The notes: generated by a model not told the origin, from the letters alone. A stretch of DNA of 64,000 bases from Bin5 sp965220715 (GCA_965220715.1 OZ244843.1:1-64000), one strand, 5' to 3'; shown: positions 53,351 to 62,068, counted from the first letter of the stretch. Numbers and translations are program-made.

Positions 53351-54754
53351 TTAACCTACCAACTCGGGAAACTGCTTGAGCAGTTCCTCCGTGCAGGCTA
53401 CCTGCATGTCGGCGGCGGCCTGTTCGGCATCCTTGTCGCCGAAGATGACGGATTCGTAGGTGCGGGACCGCTGCTGGTTGACGAAGCCCTGGATGGGGAT
53501 GACCGGGCAGGCCCACAGTTCATCGGCCTCGTTGACCGAGCGCAGGAACCAGTCCAGGTTTTCGTAACGCTGGTACTTGGGCAGGTCGGGGTCGTAGAGA
53601 GCCTTGCGGCCGCCGAGCCAGCCGGTACTGTCGAAGATGACGTTCTGGGCCTTTTCGTCGGAACAGAACTCGATGAACTCGAAAGCGGCGTCGACATTGG
53701 TGACGCCGTTGGGGATGTACATCGGATGGCCGCCGACGTTCTGGAAGTTGACGTCGCGGCGGTCTTCGGAGACGGGGACCCAACCGACGCCGAAATCCTT
53801 GTCGGGGGCGGAGTGGAAAAGTTCACCGGGCGCATAGTAGCCGGTAACAATCATGGCCTGAACGCCGCTGGGGAAGGAGGAGGACGGGCTTTGGGTCCAG
53901 CCGCCGAAGCTGGAGCGGAAGGACTCCATCTGCTGCACGCCGACGTGGTCGGTGAAGCGCTTGATCGTATTCAGGGCGCTGGCGAAGAGTTCGTTGTCGT
54001 AGTTGAAGGTGCTGGTCTCGTCGTCCCACATGTCGAGGCCGTATGTGAGGGCCCAGAATTGGGGGATGTTGGTGGCCGGGCCGTTGCCGGCGGTGGCGTC
54101 GCGCGGGTCGAAGCCAACGATCTCGACGTTGCCGGCCGCGTCGAAATTGGTCAACTCGACGTGCCATTCAAACATCTCGTCCCAGGTGTGGGGCAGGTTT
54201 TCTGGGTCGAGGCCGGCCTCATCAATGATGGCCTTGTTGTACATAAGGCCGTAGCGGGGACCAGCCTCGAAGCCGGGCACGCCGTAGGTAGCGCCCTGCC
54301 ACTGCATCGATTCGAGCAGGCCGGGGACAAAATCGTCGCGGCCGACGACGTCGCTGTTGTCGATGCGGTCGTCGATGGGCATGACCGCGCCGCGCGAGAA
54401 GAGTTCGGCATACTGAACGCAGCAGACGCCGACGTCGGGCGGTGTGCCGCCGGCGATGGCGGCGAGCAGCTTGTCGTTCATTTCCGTGACGTGGAGGCGT
54501 TCGACCTTAACGTTGCGATCCTCCTCGTTGAAGGCGGCGGCGACGCCCTCCATGGCGGCCATGCCAGTGGTGCCGCCCCATTGGTGCCACCAGGAAATCG
54601 TGATAGTCTCTTCGGCTGGCATCTCTGCCTCTGCGGGCGCGGCCGCCGGAGCCGCGGGCGCAGCGCAGGCCGCGATGGCGGCGCCGCCAATACCGACCGC
54701 GCTCCACTGGAGGAAGCGGCGCCGGCTGAGTGTTGTACTGATATTGTCGGTCAT
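53351..54754 (-). CDS. extracellular carbohydrate-binding lipoprotein (ABC family 1)
   Basis: 467 residues from the ATG at 54754, behind AAGGAG. The signal SRRRFLQWSAVGIGGAAIAAC combines a twin-arginine motif (RRRFLQ) with a lipobox ending in Cys, so it is probably exported folded by Tat and then lipidated. The mature protein has the family pattern ITISWWHQWGG...MAAMEGVAAAFNEE and EFIEFCSDEKAQNV. It would deliver an oligosaccharide to the two permeases downstream. Confidence 0.93.
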   Translation of the reverse strand: MTDNISTTLSRRRFLQWSAVGIGGAAIAACAAPAAPAAAPAEAEMPAEETITISWWHQWGGTTGMAAMEGVAAAFNEEDRNVKVERLHVTEMNDKLLAAIAGGTPPDVGVCCVQYAELFSRGAVMPIDDRIDNSDVVGRDDFVPGLLESMQWQGATYGVPGFEAGPRYGLMYNKAIIDEAGLDPENLPHTWDEMFEWHVELTNFDAAGNVEIVGFDPRDATAGNGPATNIPQFWALTYGLDMWDDETSTFNYDNELFASALNTIKRFTDHVGVQQMESFRSSFGGWTQSPSSSFPSGVQAMIVTGYYAPGELFHSAPDKDFGVGWVPVSEDRRDVNFQNVGGHPMYIPNGVTNVDAAFEFIEFCSDEKAQNVIFDSTGWLGGRKALYDPDLPKYQRYENLDWFLRSVNEADELWACPVIPIQGFVNQQRSRTYESVIFGDKDAEQAAADMQVACTEELLKQFPELVG

Positions 54755-55132
54755 GGTATTCGCGCTCCTTTTCGTCTGGAGTATGATAAAAAATGTGTTG
54801 CGTACAGGGCTGTCATCGTGGGAAACCGATGCAAGCATCCTGTTCACTCCGAATCATAAAAGGTCGGGAGGCTTTACGCAAGCTCACATTTTCTCACATC
54901 ACCCCCATCTTGAGCTGCACCCTTTGCTCAGGGTACATCCCAGATTTGGGGACATTCTCCTGGGAGCGCGGGCGTCTCGCCGGCAGCGTGTGTAGCTGAC
55001 CAGAGGCACTCCTCAATCCCACACCTTTTTGGACTGCACCCGGCTATCATCAGTCAGTTGACTGGCGGACAGGTTGCCATTACCATTCCGAAGTCCGATA
55101 GAATCACACTGCAGACCGTACTGCAATCCGAT
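54755..55132. other. 378-base gap between divergent genes
   Basis: No gene supported. It should hold the promoter of the sugar importer, possibly near the AT-rich stretch at 54781-54800, and that of the GNAT gene. No clear boxes. Confidence 0.4.
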
Positions 55133-55741
55133 ATGGCTATATCGAAGATAAACTTTGATCCGCAGCCGGTCACGCTGACCGGCAACCTGGTGCGCCTGGA
55201 GCCGTTAGAGTTGGGTCATGCTGCGGATCTGTATGCGGTGGGCGCGGAGGACTCGATATGGAGATACGCGGCTCGTCCCGCTCTGGGCAGCGTTGTTGAC
55301 GCGGAGGGTTGGATCAAGGCGTGTCTGGAGGAATCGGCAGCAGGCACACGGGTAACCTTTGCGGTTATTCACCTGGATACGGGCAAGGCGGTGGGTTCGA
55401 CTGCATACATAGACATTGTGCGGGAGCACCGGGCGCTGGAGATAGGGATGACTTGGTACGGGAGCGCGTGGCAGCGGACGGGAGTGAATACCGAGTGCAA
55501 GTACCTGCTGCTGCGGCACGCGTTCGAGGGCCTGTCAGCGCGGCGGGTTAGCCTCAAGTCGGACAGCCGCAACGAACGGTCGCGGCGCGCGATTCTGCGG
55601 CTGGGCGCGGTGGAGGAAGGCACACTGCGCAACCACCGGATTGCGCGCGACGGCGTGGATCGGCATACCGTGTATTACAGTGTCATCGAAAGCGAGTGGC
55701 CTGATGTGAAGGAGCGGCTGGAAGGGCTGATGCGGAGATGA
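55133..55741 (+). CDS. GNAT acetyltransferase, RimJ/RimL type
   Basis: 202 residues. VTLTGNLVRLEPLELGHAADLY opens the fold, and TECKYLLLRHAFEGLSARRVSLKSDSRNERSRRAILRLGAVEEG carries the acetyl-CoA and acceptor region typical of RimJ/RimL and related proteins. The ATG at 55133 gives the family's normal length; no ribosome-binding site marks it, and the frame stays open to 55058, so the start is uncertain. Substrate unknown. It stands alone. Confidence 0.85.
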   Translation: MAISKINFDPQPVTLTGNLVRLEPLELGHAADLYAVGAEDSIWRYAARPALGSVVDAEGWIKACLEESAAGTRVTFAVIHLDTGKAVGSTAYIDIVREHRALEIGMTWYGSAWQRTGVNTECKYLLLRHAFEGLSARRVSLKSDSRNERSRRAILRLGAVEEGTLRNHRIARDGVDRHTVYYSVIESEWPDVKERLEGLMRR

Positions 55742-55983
55742 ATCGCTTTGCGGCGCTCAATAGCGAGGCATGGGCCTGCCGCTGGCGATGCAGGCCGTCG
55801 CTCTGCCTTCCGACAGGAGTGCGGCCTGTTCGACGTGGGCTTCAGTGAGAGTGGCCATTGGGTAAGCGGGCATATTCTGGCGAGAGTCCGCTTTTGTTGT
55901 TCATCTGTGGACATCAAACAGTTTTGTGTTTCATAAAACGCAATTATTGAAACACAATGTCATTTGATTACAATAGATTGCAC

Positions 55984-57108
55984 TCAGAAGACTTTCCGCC
56001 CTTCCGCGATGTTAAGTAATTCTGGGAATGCAAGAACTGCTGAACGACGACCTCCGCCCGGTATCAACTCCTTTAATATCCCCCGCGATTTGAAGAGATT
56101 CAACAGGCGTCGCGCCGTAGATTTGGGAATTCCAGCATCATTGACAAAATCGATTAGACGGAAAATAGGCTTGTCGAACACCCAATCCAGGGCTCGGCCA
56201 CTGAATTGGGAAGGGGTCTCTTCCACAACCCAATCTCTGAGTTCATCGTAGAGCGTCAGCAAGTCGTGAACCTTCTGCTGATTCGCACGCGCTTGCTCTG
56301 TCACCGCGGTCAAGAAGAACGCGCACCATCCGGTCCAGTCATCATCGCGCGACACCGCTAGCAAACCATCGTAGTACTCATCGCGATGACTCTCAAGATA
56401 TTCGCTGATGTAGAAGCCTGGGGAAGATAAGAGTTCCTTTGTAAACATGAATAAGGGAACGAGCAACCGGCCGATCCGTCCGTTGCCGTCCAGGAATGGA
56501 TGGATGGCTTCGAATTCTGCGTGGACGATGGCGAGTTGTACAAGGGTATCCGGCGCCTTCTCATGCACATACAACTCCAGTACATCCATGGTGGAATTCA
56601 ACTCTTCGACTGGACAGGGGATGTACCGGGCTGTTTCAATCGTTGAACCTGGCGGCCCAATCCAACACGTGTCGGGCAGGCGTCGATAATTGCCGGGCGC
56701 CTTGTTGTGTCCCCGCACTCCCTGCATCAGAACCTCATGTGTTTGCCGGATGAGTCTCTGTGACAGGGGGATTTCCTTCAATATATCGAATGCGGCATAG
56801 AGAGCTAAGCGATAATTCAGTACCTCACGAATGTCGGCTTTCGCCGGCGTGCTCTCGTCCGACAGGTTCCCCTCCGCTTCGAATGTCAATAGTTCGGTCA
56901 GGGTCGTCTGCGTACCTTCTATGCGGCTGGACAGGACAGCTTCTTGCGAGGCGAGGGGGGACAGAAGCACATTGGCATTGGGTAGCCCTTTGAGCATTCC
57001 TTCGTATCTGGCTACCTCGGCTTGGGCCGGACCGATCAGCGGCACCAACCTCTGCCAGTCCAGATTTTGTGGTGGAAAGTGTCCTGAATGATATCGTACC
57101 GGTGTCAT
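55984..57108 (-). CDS. Fic family protein with C-terminal winged helix, third of three
   Basis: 374 residues. The inhibitory motif SSRIEG is at 60-65, the catalytic loop HPFLDGNGRIGR at 203-214, and the last 70 residues form a winged helix (LIDFVNDAGIPKSTARRLLNLF). The layout is the same as that of the Fic protein at 41541-42704, but the two are clearly not recent copies. It is predicted to AMPylate an unknown target and to be self-inhibited. The gene lies next to an IS3 remnant and a group II intron. I see no palindromic operator of the kind found at the second Fic gene. Confidence 0.92.
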   Translation of the reverse strand: MTPVRYHSGHFPPQNLDWQRLVPLIGPAQAEVARYEGMLKGLPNANVLLSPLASQEAVLSSRIEGTQTTLTELLTFEAEGNLSDESTPAKADIREVLNYRLALYAAFDILKEIPLSQRLIRQTHEVLMQGVRGHNKAPGNYRRLPDTCWIGPPGSTIETARYIPCPVEELNSTMDVLELYVHEKAPDTLVQLAIVHAEFEAIHPFLDGNGRIGRLLVPLFMFTKELLSSPGFYISEYLESHRDEYYDGLLAVSRDDDWTGWCAFFLTAVTEQARANQQKVHDLLTLYDELRDWVVEETPSQFSGRALDWVFDKPIFRLIDFVNDAGIPKSTARRLLNLFKSRGILKELIPGGGRRSAVLAFPELLNIAEGRKVF

Positions 57109-57341
57109 GGAGAGTGCATTTTCAGATAGCTTACGCTCGCAATTTTACTTGACTCTACATCAATCTTGGCAACAGACCAATGCAAAGCCGGCGCGTTCAG
57201 CCGTGACCAAGTCGTAATAGAGCGTGAGTTCGTTTACGTCGGCGACGCCGGCGAAGTAAGCGAGTTCTATGGTTGGCCCCAATGACTAGACCACGAAATG
57301 AGGAAAATCAACTCCAACAAACTGGATAGGGCCGGCGCAGA

Positions 57342-58320
57342 TTAGAGCACGAAGTACTCTTCAGCCGGCGTGCGATAGTTGAGACTTTGATGCGGTCTTT
57401 GTGCGCCGTGGAACGGCACAATCACTTGCCTGAAAACCAGGCTTAGGAGCAGGATATCCTAAAGGTCAACTGTCTTACCCGAACCCTGACGACAGGGGAA
57501 ATTCTCGAAAGAGTAAGGGGACAATAGCATGGCAGTAAAGCCGGAGAGTAGGATAGTCACAAGAATACTAGACCGGCAAGACCTGCGACCTATGACTATG
57601 AAAGGAACCCTAGCGTCCATCTGGATTAAAACATCATCCAAGGGAAACGTGACTGACACCCGAACCCTCTAGAAGACTGGATTTGAGAGACATCCAGACA
57701 TCACCACACCCACAGAAATACACGACTCCTGTGGGAACCTGACAACGGGGGAGAACCTGCTAACGAAGCAGGGTAAGGATGCGCCAAAGGGAGTCTAAGG
57801 GTCGCTATTACGGAGATTGTGAACCGGAACACGGGATGCCCTAAGTGGTGCGAACCATATGGGTACGGAGTCTCCATGGTACTCGTCGGAGTAACGACCG
57901 ACCAGGGGAAGTGGGAAAGCCACTTACAGGGGGAAGGGAGACAGGTGAAGCTATGACTGAGAGTACGATGAGGGGGCGCGAGATGCGAACAACTGAAACT
58001 GTACTCAACGTCCTGAGTGAAAGAAAGAACTCACTCAGCGTGGCAAAACTGAGAAAGCCGGATGATGGGAAACTATCACGTCCGGTTTGACGGGGGGTTT
58101 AGGGAAAAAGTATCCATTCAGACAACTCGTCCCTTCACCTACCCAACCATGGTTGTAGATGGCGAAGTAGTCGGTTAAGCCGACATGCAGTCGGCGCACC
58201 GAGTCATACTGTCTGAGATAGATGTTCTCACATTTGGCGCTGCGCCATTAGCGTTCGCAAAAGATGCCGACGATGCAGTCACGTTTGGCATAGTTATATC
58301 CGCGTTAAGCGCAAAAACCT
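57342..58320 (-). pseudogene. IS3-family transposase remnant split by a group II intron
   Basis: On the minus strand, 58148 to about 58320 encodes CENIYLRQYDSVRRLHVGLT and DYFAIYNH, and 57342-57400 encodes RPHQSLNYRTPAEEYFVL and a TAA stop. Joined across the intron the codons read YNHERPHQSLNYRTPAEEY, the canonical C-terminus of the IS3 integrase domain. In-frame stops (TAA at 58248-58250 and another further upstream) show that the gene is dead. Only the last 75 or so codons remain; no terminal inverted repeats were found. Confidence 0.85.
57401..58147 (+). mobile_element. group II intron (747 nt) lacking its intron-encoded protein
   Basis: The 5' end is GTGCG, as required, and the 3' end is ...CCCAAC (AY rule). 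Removing exactly these 747 bases restores the reading frame of an IS3 transposase. Domain V is a perfect 34-nt hairpin at 58055-58088 with the AGC triad and a GAAA tetraloop; a bulged adenine at 58141, seven bases from the end, is the likely branch point. The stretch near 57863-57900 (GGTACGGAGT...GTACTCGTCGGAGT) resembles domain I of LtrB-like introns. GAAGAC (57672-57677) can pair with exon GTCTTT as EBS1. The protein gene has been reduced to about 20 N-terminal codons from ATG 57983, so splicing or movement would need a maturase supplied in trans. Confidence 0.88.
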
Positions 58321-58366
58321 TGCCTAAACTTACTTCCAACACCTCACTTGCCATATCGCAACCCCT

Positions 58367-60130
58367 CTAAGCCGAATCCGACTTGTCTGTTTTAACGAAA
58401 GGCCGATACTCCACCAACGCGGCCCGCCCCACAATGTCGACAATCCGCACCATCATCTCCCGGCCGTTGGCGTCGGTGAGACGCAACTCCTCTCCCAAGA
58501 GGAAGTAGACCGGCTGCTGCTGGCCCTGGTTAATGGCGACGTTGGAAGCGTACAGGTAAGTCCTGTCATGCGTATCTCGTTTCGGATTCAATCGCCCCGC
58601 CACCCCTGGAACGTAGCCGGTTGCTTCGCTGAAAATAACTGAGCCGCCGCCGGGCTGCCGGTTCAGTTCCAGAGCAAGTGATCCATGATCCGGAATCCAC
58701 TCGTATTCCACGTGCGCGGCGAAGCCTTCCGCGGCTGCGAAGACCGACATCGGCAGATGCGCGGTATGCAACCCAATGACGGCATGCCCTAATGTATCCG
58801 TCGTCGCCTGTTTCCAAGTCTTGTTAGGAAACAGCGCCAGTAGCTCCGCGCCGGCGACGGGTTGGCCTGCGTGCCGGACGGTAATGACGGCACGGGTCGG
58901 GGCTAATTCCTGCGGCGCGGCTGGCAAGATGACGCAGAGTTCCGATCCACCGACAAGCTCGAAATGTGGCGGCCTGCCACTGAGCGATCTCGTTTCGCGC
59001 TGGATGATAGGTACGCCATCGCCGCGCCTTTCCATTACGTACAGTCGCCCGCCCGCGCCTCGGATCTCTCCGGCGGGCATTCGTCCGAGCGCAGTTGTCA
59101 GGACCTCGTTGCGAGTCGATTGCCGGTATGCCAAGTCTTCAACTGTCAGGTTGTTCGACAACGCTCCGGGAGACTGTATCTCCACCCTGTCTTCAAACAT
59201 GGATAGCCGAATCTGCGTCCCTTGGATCGAATAGTCGCGGTGGACCACGGCATTGGTGATGGCTTCGAACAAAGCCTCTTCGCTATACTGGGGCAGTTCT
59301 TCCCGTGCCGGCGCCTTTTGGGCCGCGACGCGCATATTACGCACTGCGAAAGCGACCGCTTCGGCAATCTGGCGGTTAAGCGGTCCGGTTATCGTTTGTG
59401 TATCGATTTGGCCGGTCGTTCGGTCCTTGCCCCGGTAGCAGGTTGCGGTGATACAGGCGCTGGGTAGCCGCTCTTGTGGAGCTTGGCTGCACAGAAGGAG
59501 ACCGGCGACCGTGGCCCTCTTTGCACCGTGTTCATCCTCCGCAAGGAAACCCATCTTCTCCAGAGCCGACTCGGGATCGGCTGCGCCGGCAACGCTCAGC
59601 AGAGGCTTCCAGAGCTCTTCCTCCAGCGTCCGAAATCCCGTGCCCGCCACCGGCTGCTCGTCGAACCAGCGGAAGCGCGCCTGGCCCCGCTTCTGCGCCA
59701 GACGCAGACGCTCGTCCCTCGTCATGCGGCACTTGGACGCGCCAACCCGAATGTAGCTCCCGCCCGGTGCTTCGTGCAGCGAATCGCCCGGCGGCACTTC
59801 GACCAGCAGAACCGGTTTGCCGTCGGCGAGTTCGCGGTGATATGTACTGATGCGGACCGGGGGCTTGATCGCGTCTGTGCAGATTTCGACCAGAAGCGTG
59901 TCCAGGTTGGTGATCTGCTGGCGTGACATGCCCTGCACGTTGCCGTCGTCGCTGACGCCGCAGAGCAGCGCGCCGCCGCTGGCATTGGCGAAGGCCGCGA
60001 TCTCATTGGCCCAGTCCTCGCGGCGTGGGCTTGTCGGCCGGTCGCCGCTGAATTCGACCTGCTTGAACTCCCAGGCGCTGTCCTCGCCGAGGCGCAGACG
60101 ACGCATGATCTCTTCTTCGTTGTAGCTCAT
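58367..60130 (-). CDS. AlbA_2/Schlafen-type ATP-binding protein with extra C-terminal domain
   Basis: 587 residues. The N-terminal AlbA_2 domain (about 10-135) shows EFKQVEFSG, NEIAAFANASGGALLCGVSDDG and VRISTYHREL; a HATPase_c_4 region (about 235-400) contains EEALFEAITNAVVHRDYSIQG and GRLYVMERRGDGVP. The last 180 residues are beta-rich (TRAVITVRHAGQPVAGAELL, like an Ig/CNA-B domain, then a DUF-like end) and are unusual for this family. Homologues are often called transcriptional regulators or helicase-like, but activity is mostly unproven, and Schlafen domains can be nucleases. It ends an operon with HigB and HigA-ImmA and overlaps a tiny frame by four bases (ATGA). Confidence 0.82.
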   Translation of the reverse strand: MSYNEEEIMRRLRLGEDSAWEFKQVEFSGDRPTSPRREDWANEIAAFANASGGALLCGVSDDGNVQGMSRQQITNLDTLLVEICTDAIKPPVRISTYHRELADGKPVLLVEVPPGDSLHEAPGGSYIRVGASKCRMTRDERLRLAQKRGQARFRWFDEQPVAGTGFRTLEEELWKPLLSVAGAADPESALEKMGFLAEDEHGAKRATVAGLLLCSQAPQERLPSACITATCYRGKDRTTGQIDTQTITGPLNRQIAEAVAFAVRNMRVAAQKAPAREELPQYSEEALFEAITNAVVHRDYSIQGTQIRLSMFEDRVEIQSPGALSNNLTVEDLAYRQSTRNEVLTTALGRMPAGEIRGAGGRLYVMERRGDGVPIIQRETRSLSGRPPHFELVGGSELCVILPAAPQELAPTRAVITVRHAGQPVAGAELLALFPNKTWKQATTDTLGHAVIGLHTAHLPMSVFAAAEGFAAHVEYEWIPDHGSLALELNRQPGGGSVIFSEATGYVPGVAGRLNPKRDTHDRTYLYASNVAINQGQQQPVYFLLGEELRLTDANGREMMVRIVDIVGRAALVEYRPFVKTDKSDSA

Positions 60131-60373
60131 AGGTCATCTCCATGCGCGTAGGTCTTTCCTGCCAACAACTCGGCCAGCAAATCTGCTGCCCTTTGGATGT
60201 CATACTGGTACCTTCCCGCTTCAAGCTGCATAGTGTTGTGTCCTGGTCTCCTCGACGTGATGGCGAAAGAAGGGATTCTGGACGGCCAAACCGAAAACGT
60301 TCAGCCGCCGGACCTCGTAGCGGACGCAGTGCTTCTCCAGTTCAGAGACTCGCGCGGCGACGGTCGGTATCAT
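60127..60373 (-). pseudogene. tiny gene split into two overlapping frames between the antitoxin and the AlbA_2 gene
   Basis: A 50-codon frame (60373 to 60221, starting MIPTVAARVSELEKHC) begins at an ATGA overlap with the antitoxin stop. A second 34-codon frame (60231 to 60127, containing RYQYDIQRAADLLAEL) ends in an ATGA overlap with the AlbA_2 start. Skipping one T at the UGA of the first frame (60221-60223) would fuse them into one protein of about 84 residues (…HYAAEAGRYQYDIQRAADLL). Either one base was inserted, or a +1 frameshift at UGA makes a fusion. The family is not recognised. The unbroken chain of overlaps suggests that it is translated with its neighbours. Confidence 0.5.
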
Positions 60374-61602
60374 CCATTTCCTTCTTCTGTAACAGGCGCA
60401 CTCGCTTCAAACTGCCGCCGAACCTTCCCACTCCCAACCAGCTGCGACAGCAGCCGGTAGTTCCCCTTCTCGTGGCGTACGCGGCCGGCGACAACCGCCG
60501 GGTGGACCCCCACCTCCTGGGCGAGATCGTAGACCGCCAGTACAGTCGCCTTTTCACGCACAGGGTTCGATTCCCAGATTTCCGCCGGGATCAGCGCGTC
60601 CCGGGCGTGTCGGTCGGCCTCCTTCTCTAGTGGGTCGGTAACGTTCAGCGAAAGGTCGTCGATGAACGATTCGTCCTCACCGTTGTGCAGATGCAGGCCG
60701 ACATGCGCCAACTCGTGCATCAGACTGAACCAGAAATTGTCAATGCGGTCATAGCGCAGCGTGAGACCGATGACCGGACGTCCATTGCCCAGGCGCAGCG
60801 CCGCGCCGTCCAGATGTGTGCGCGGCAAATGCTGCTCGATCACGAGGGCAATACCGTTCTCGGCCAAGCGCTCCTGCGCCCGACGCGGGCCACTCTCATG
60901 GATGCTGAGCTTGGCGATTTCCCGCATAAACTGGGGTGTCACTGTGCCCGGCTGATAGTCGGTCTGGGGTGGGCTTTCGTTGGCAAGACCAAGCACGCGC
61001 CAGCACCAGGCCCTGAGCGCGTAAGGGTCGGCTTTTGCGTTGAGGCGGCGGTGGCCGTTCTTGCGGTAAAGAGGAGCGGCCGCGACTTGCTTTCCGCCGG
61101 CCCTCTTGATCAGGTCGCGGATCAACTCTTCGGCCCGGTCAGCGAGGTCGGGAATCTTATCGATCCAGCCGCGCTTCGCCATCTCCTTCAGGGGATAGCG
61201 GCGCGGGTCGATCTCCTCCAACGTTGAATCGAACTCCGCGCCGGGTTTCTGTAGCAATACGTCAGCCGGTATCCCCAGATTCTGGTGCAATGCGCGAACC
61301 ATCGACAAGGTAAGGTCCCTCTTGCCGGACAGGACCTCCGATACCTTGGAGCGGCTGCCAATGTAGGGTATGAGGTCCCGCTGCGTCAGACCGGCCTGAT
61401 CCATGCGAAACCTGATGGCCGAAATCGGGTCAGGGAAGCCGATATCCACGGTCTTGGATTCGTAGTACATAACCAGATCGACAAGAACTTCAAGCTCGTC
61501 GCCCTCGGGCGTGCCCTCTTCAGCGTCGAAGATTTCATCGATTCGCGCCAATGCCCGCCTGTGGTCCTCCTCTGTACGAATCGGCTTGATAAAACTGCTC
61601 AT
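60370..61602 (-). CDS. higA: HigA-type antitoxin fused to an ImmA/IrrE metallopeptidase
   Basis: 410 residues from the ATG at 61602, behind GAGGAG. The N-terminal 120 residues match HigA (an XRE-type helix-turn-helix at about 59-110, RFRMDQAGLTQRDLIPYIG, SKVSEVLSGKRDLTL). The C-terminal half has the zinc motif HELAH (296-300) with a downstream Glu at about 329, as in ImmA/IrrE peptidases. In such fusions the antitoxin both represses the operon and may cleave a partner. It follows the HigB toxin by 61 bases and precedes the AlbA_2 gene. The whole set is probably one transcript from the promoter at 61993-62021. Confidence 0.9.
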   Translation of the reverse strand: MSSFIKPIRTEEDHRRALARIDEIFDAEEGTPEGDELEVLVDLVMYYESKTVDIGFPDPISAIRFRMDQAGLTQRDLIPYIGSRSKVSEVLSGKRDLTLSMVRALHQNLGIPADVLLQKPGAEFDSTLEEIDPRRYPLKEMAKRGWIDKIPDLADRAEELIRDLIKRAGGKQVAAAPLYRKNGHRRLNAKADPYALRAWCWRVLGLANESPPQTDYQPGTVTPQFMREIAKLSIHESGPRRAQERLAENGIALVIEQHLPRTHLDGAALRLGNGRPVIGLTLRYDRIDNFWFSLMHELAHVGLHLHNGEDESFIDDLSLNVTDPLEKEADRHARDALIPAEIWESNPVREKATVLAVYDLAQEVGVHPAVVAGRVRHEKGNYRLLSQLVGSGKVRRQFEASAPVTEEGNG

Positions 61603-61663
61603 TTTAGTCTCCTCGCCTTTAGTAGTCGTTCCCCTGGGGAAACAATCCTCCAACTGGATTGAG

Positions 61664-61957
61664 TTACACCTCCTCGACATTGATGCGGTCGTACTCTCTG
61701 TGGGTCCCAAAGAATTTCACGAATACCAGCCGCCTACGAAAGTTGATTCTGGCAACCAGCCGGTAGCGATTGCCTTTGATGTTAAAGACCACAAGATCTC
61801 CACGAATGATGCTGGCGTTCGGGTACCGTTCCTTCAGCTTGGCCGGTGTTTCCCAGTCCGCTTCTTCTACTTCCTGATACCAGTTCTGCAACGGGCCGAT
61901 AGCGTCGGTATACTTTTTGCAAGCCTTTTCAATCTGCGGCGTATCGAGAACTTCCAT
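61664..61957 (-). CDS. higB: HigB-type toxin (mRNA interferase)
   Basis: 97 residues from the ATG at 61957. The sequence TPQIEKACKKYTDAIGPLQN, ASIIRGDLVVFNIKGNRYRL and FFGTHREYDRI is typical of HigB toxins of the RelE fold, which cut mRNA on the ribosome; the GTHxEYDxI end is diagnostic. The start at 61957 is chosen because the promoter -10 box (61993-61998) rules out the TTG at 61993. The antitoxin follows on the same strand, toxin first, as in known higBA pairs. Confidence 0.92.
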   Translation of the reverse strand: MEVLDTPQIEKACKKYTDAIGPLQNWYQEVEEADWETPAKLKERYPNASIIRGDLVVFNIKGNRYRLVARINFRRRLVFVKFFGTHREYDRINVEEV

Positions 61958-61992
61958 AAAGTCCCAAAATAGATGATTATAAACTGTTCCCA

Positions 61993-62021
61993 ATTTTAAT
62001 AAATATAGAAGAGAATGTCAA
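61993..62021 (-). promoter_or_regulatory. promoter of the higBA operon
   Basis: Minus strand: TTGACA (62016-62021), 17 bases, TAAAAT (61993-61998). It is placed 36 bases before the toxin start and fixes that start. Confidence 0.75.
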
Positions 62022-62068
62022 GTCCAATTCTTGTCTTTTGTAAGACAGAACAAGAGTGATTATAGTAT

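Noticed and set aside
53219..54859. 546-codon plus-strand frame opposite the binding protein
   Set aside because: Composition rich in Val, Gly and Ala reflects the complement of the sugar-binding protein; no start signal.
57845..58090. 81-codon protein gene
   Set aside because: It lies inside the catalytic RNA of the group II intron and ends in domain V; only about 20 codons from 57983 resemble the lost maturase N-terminus.
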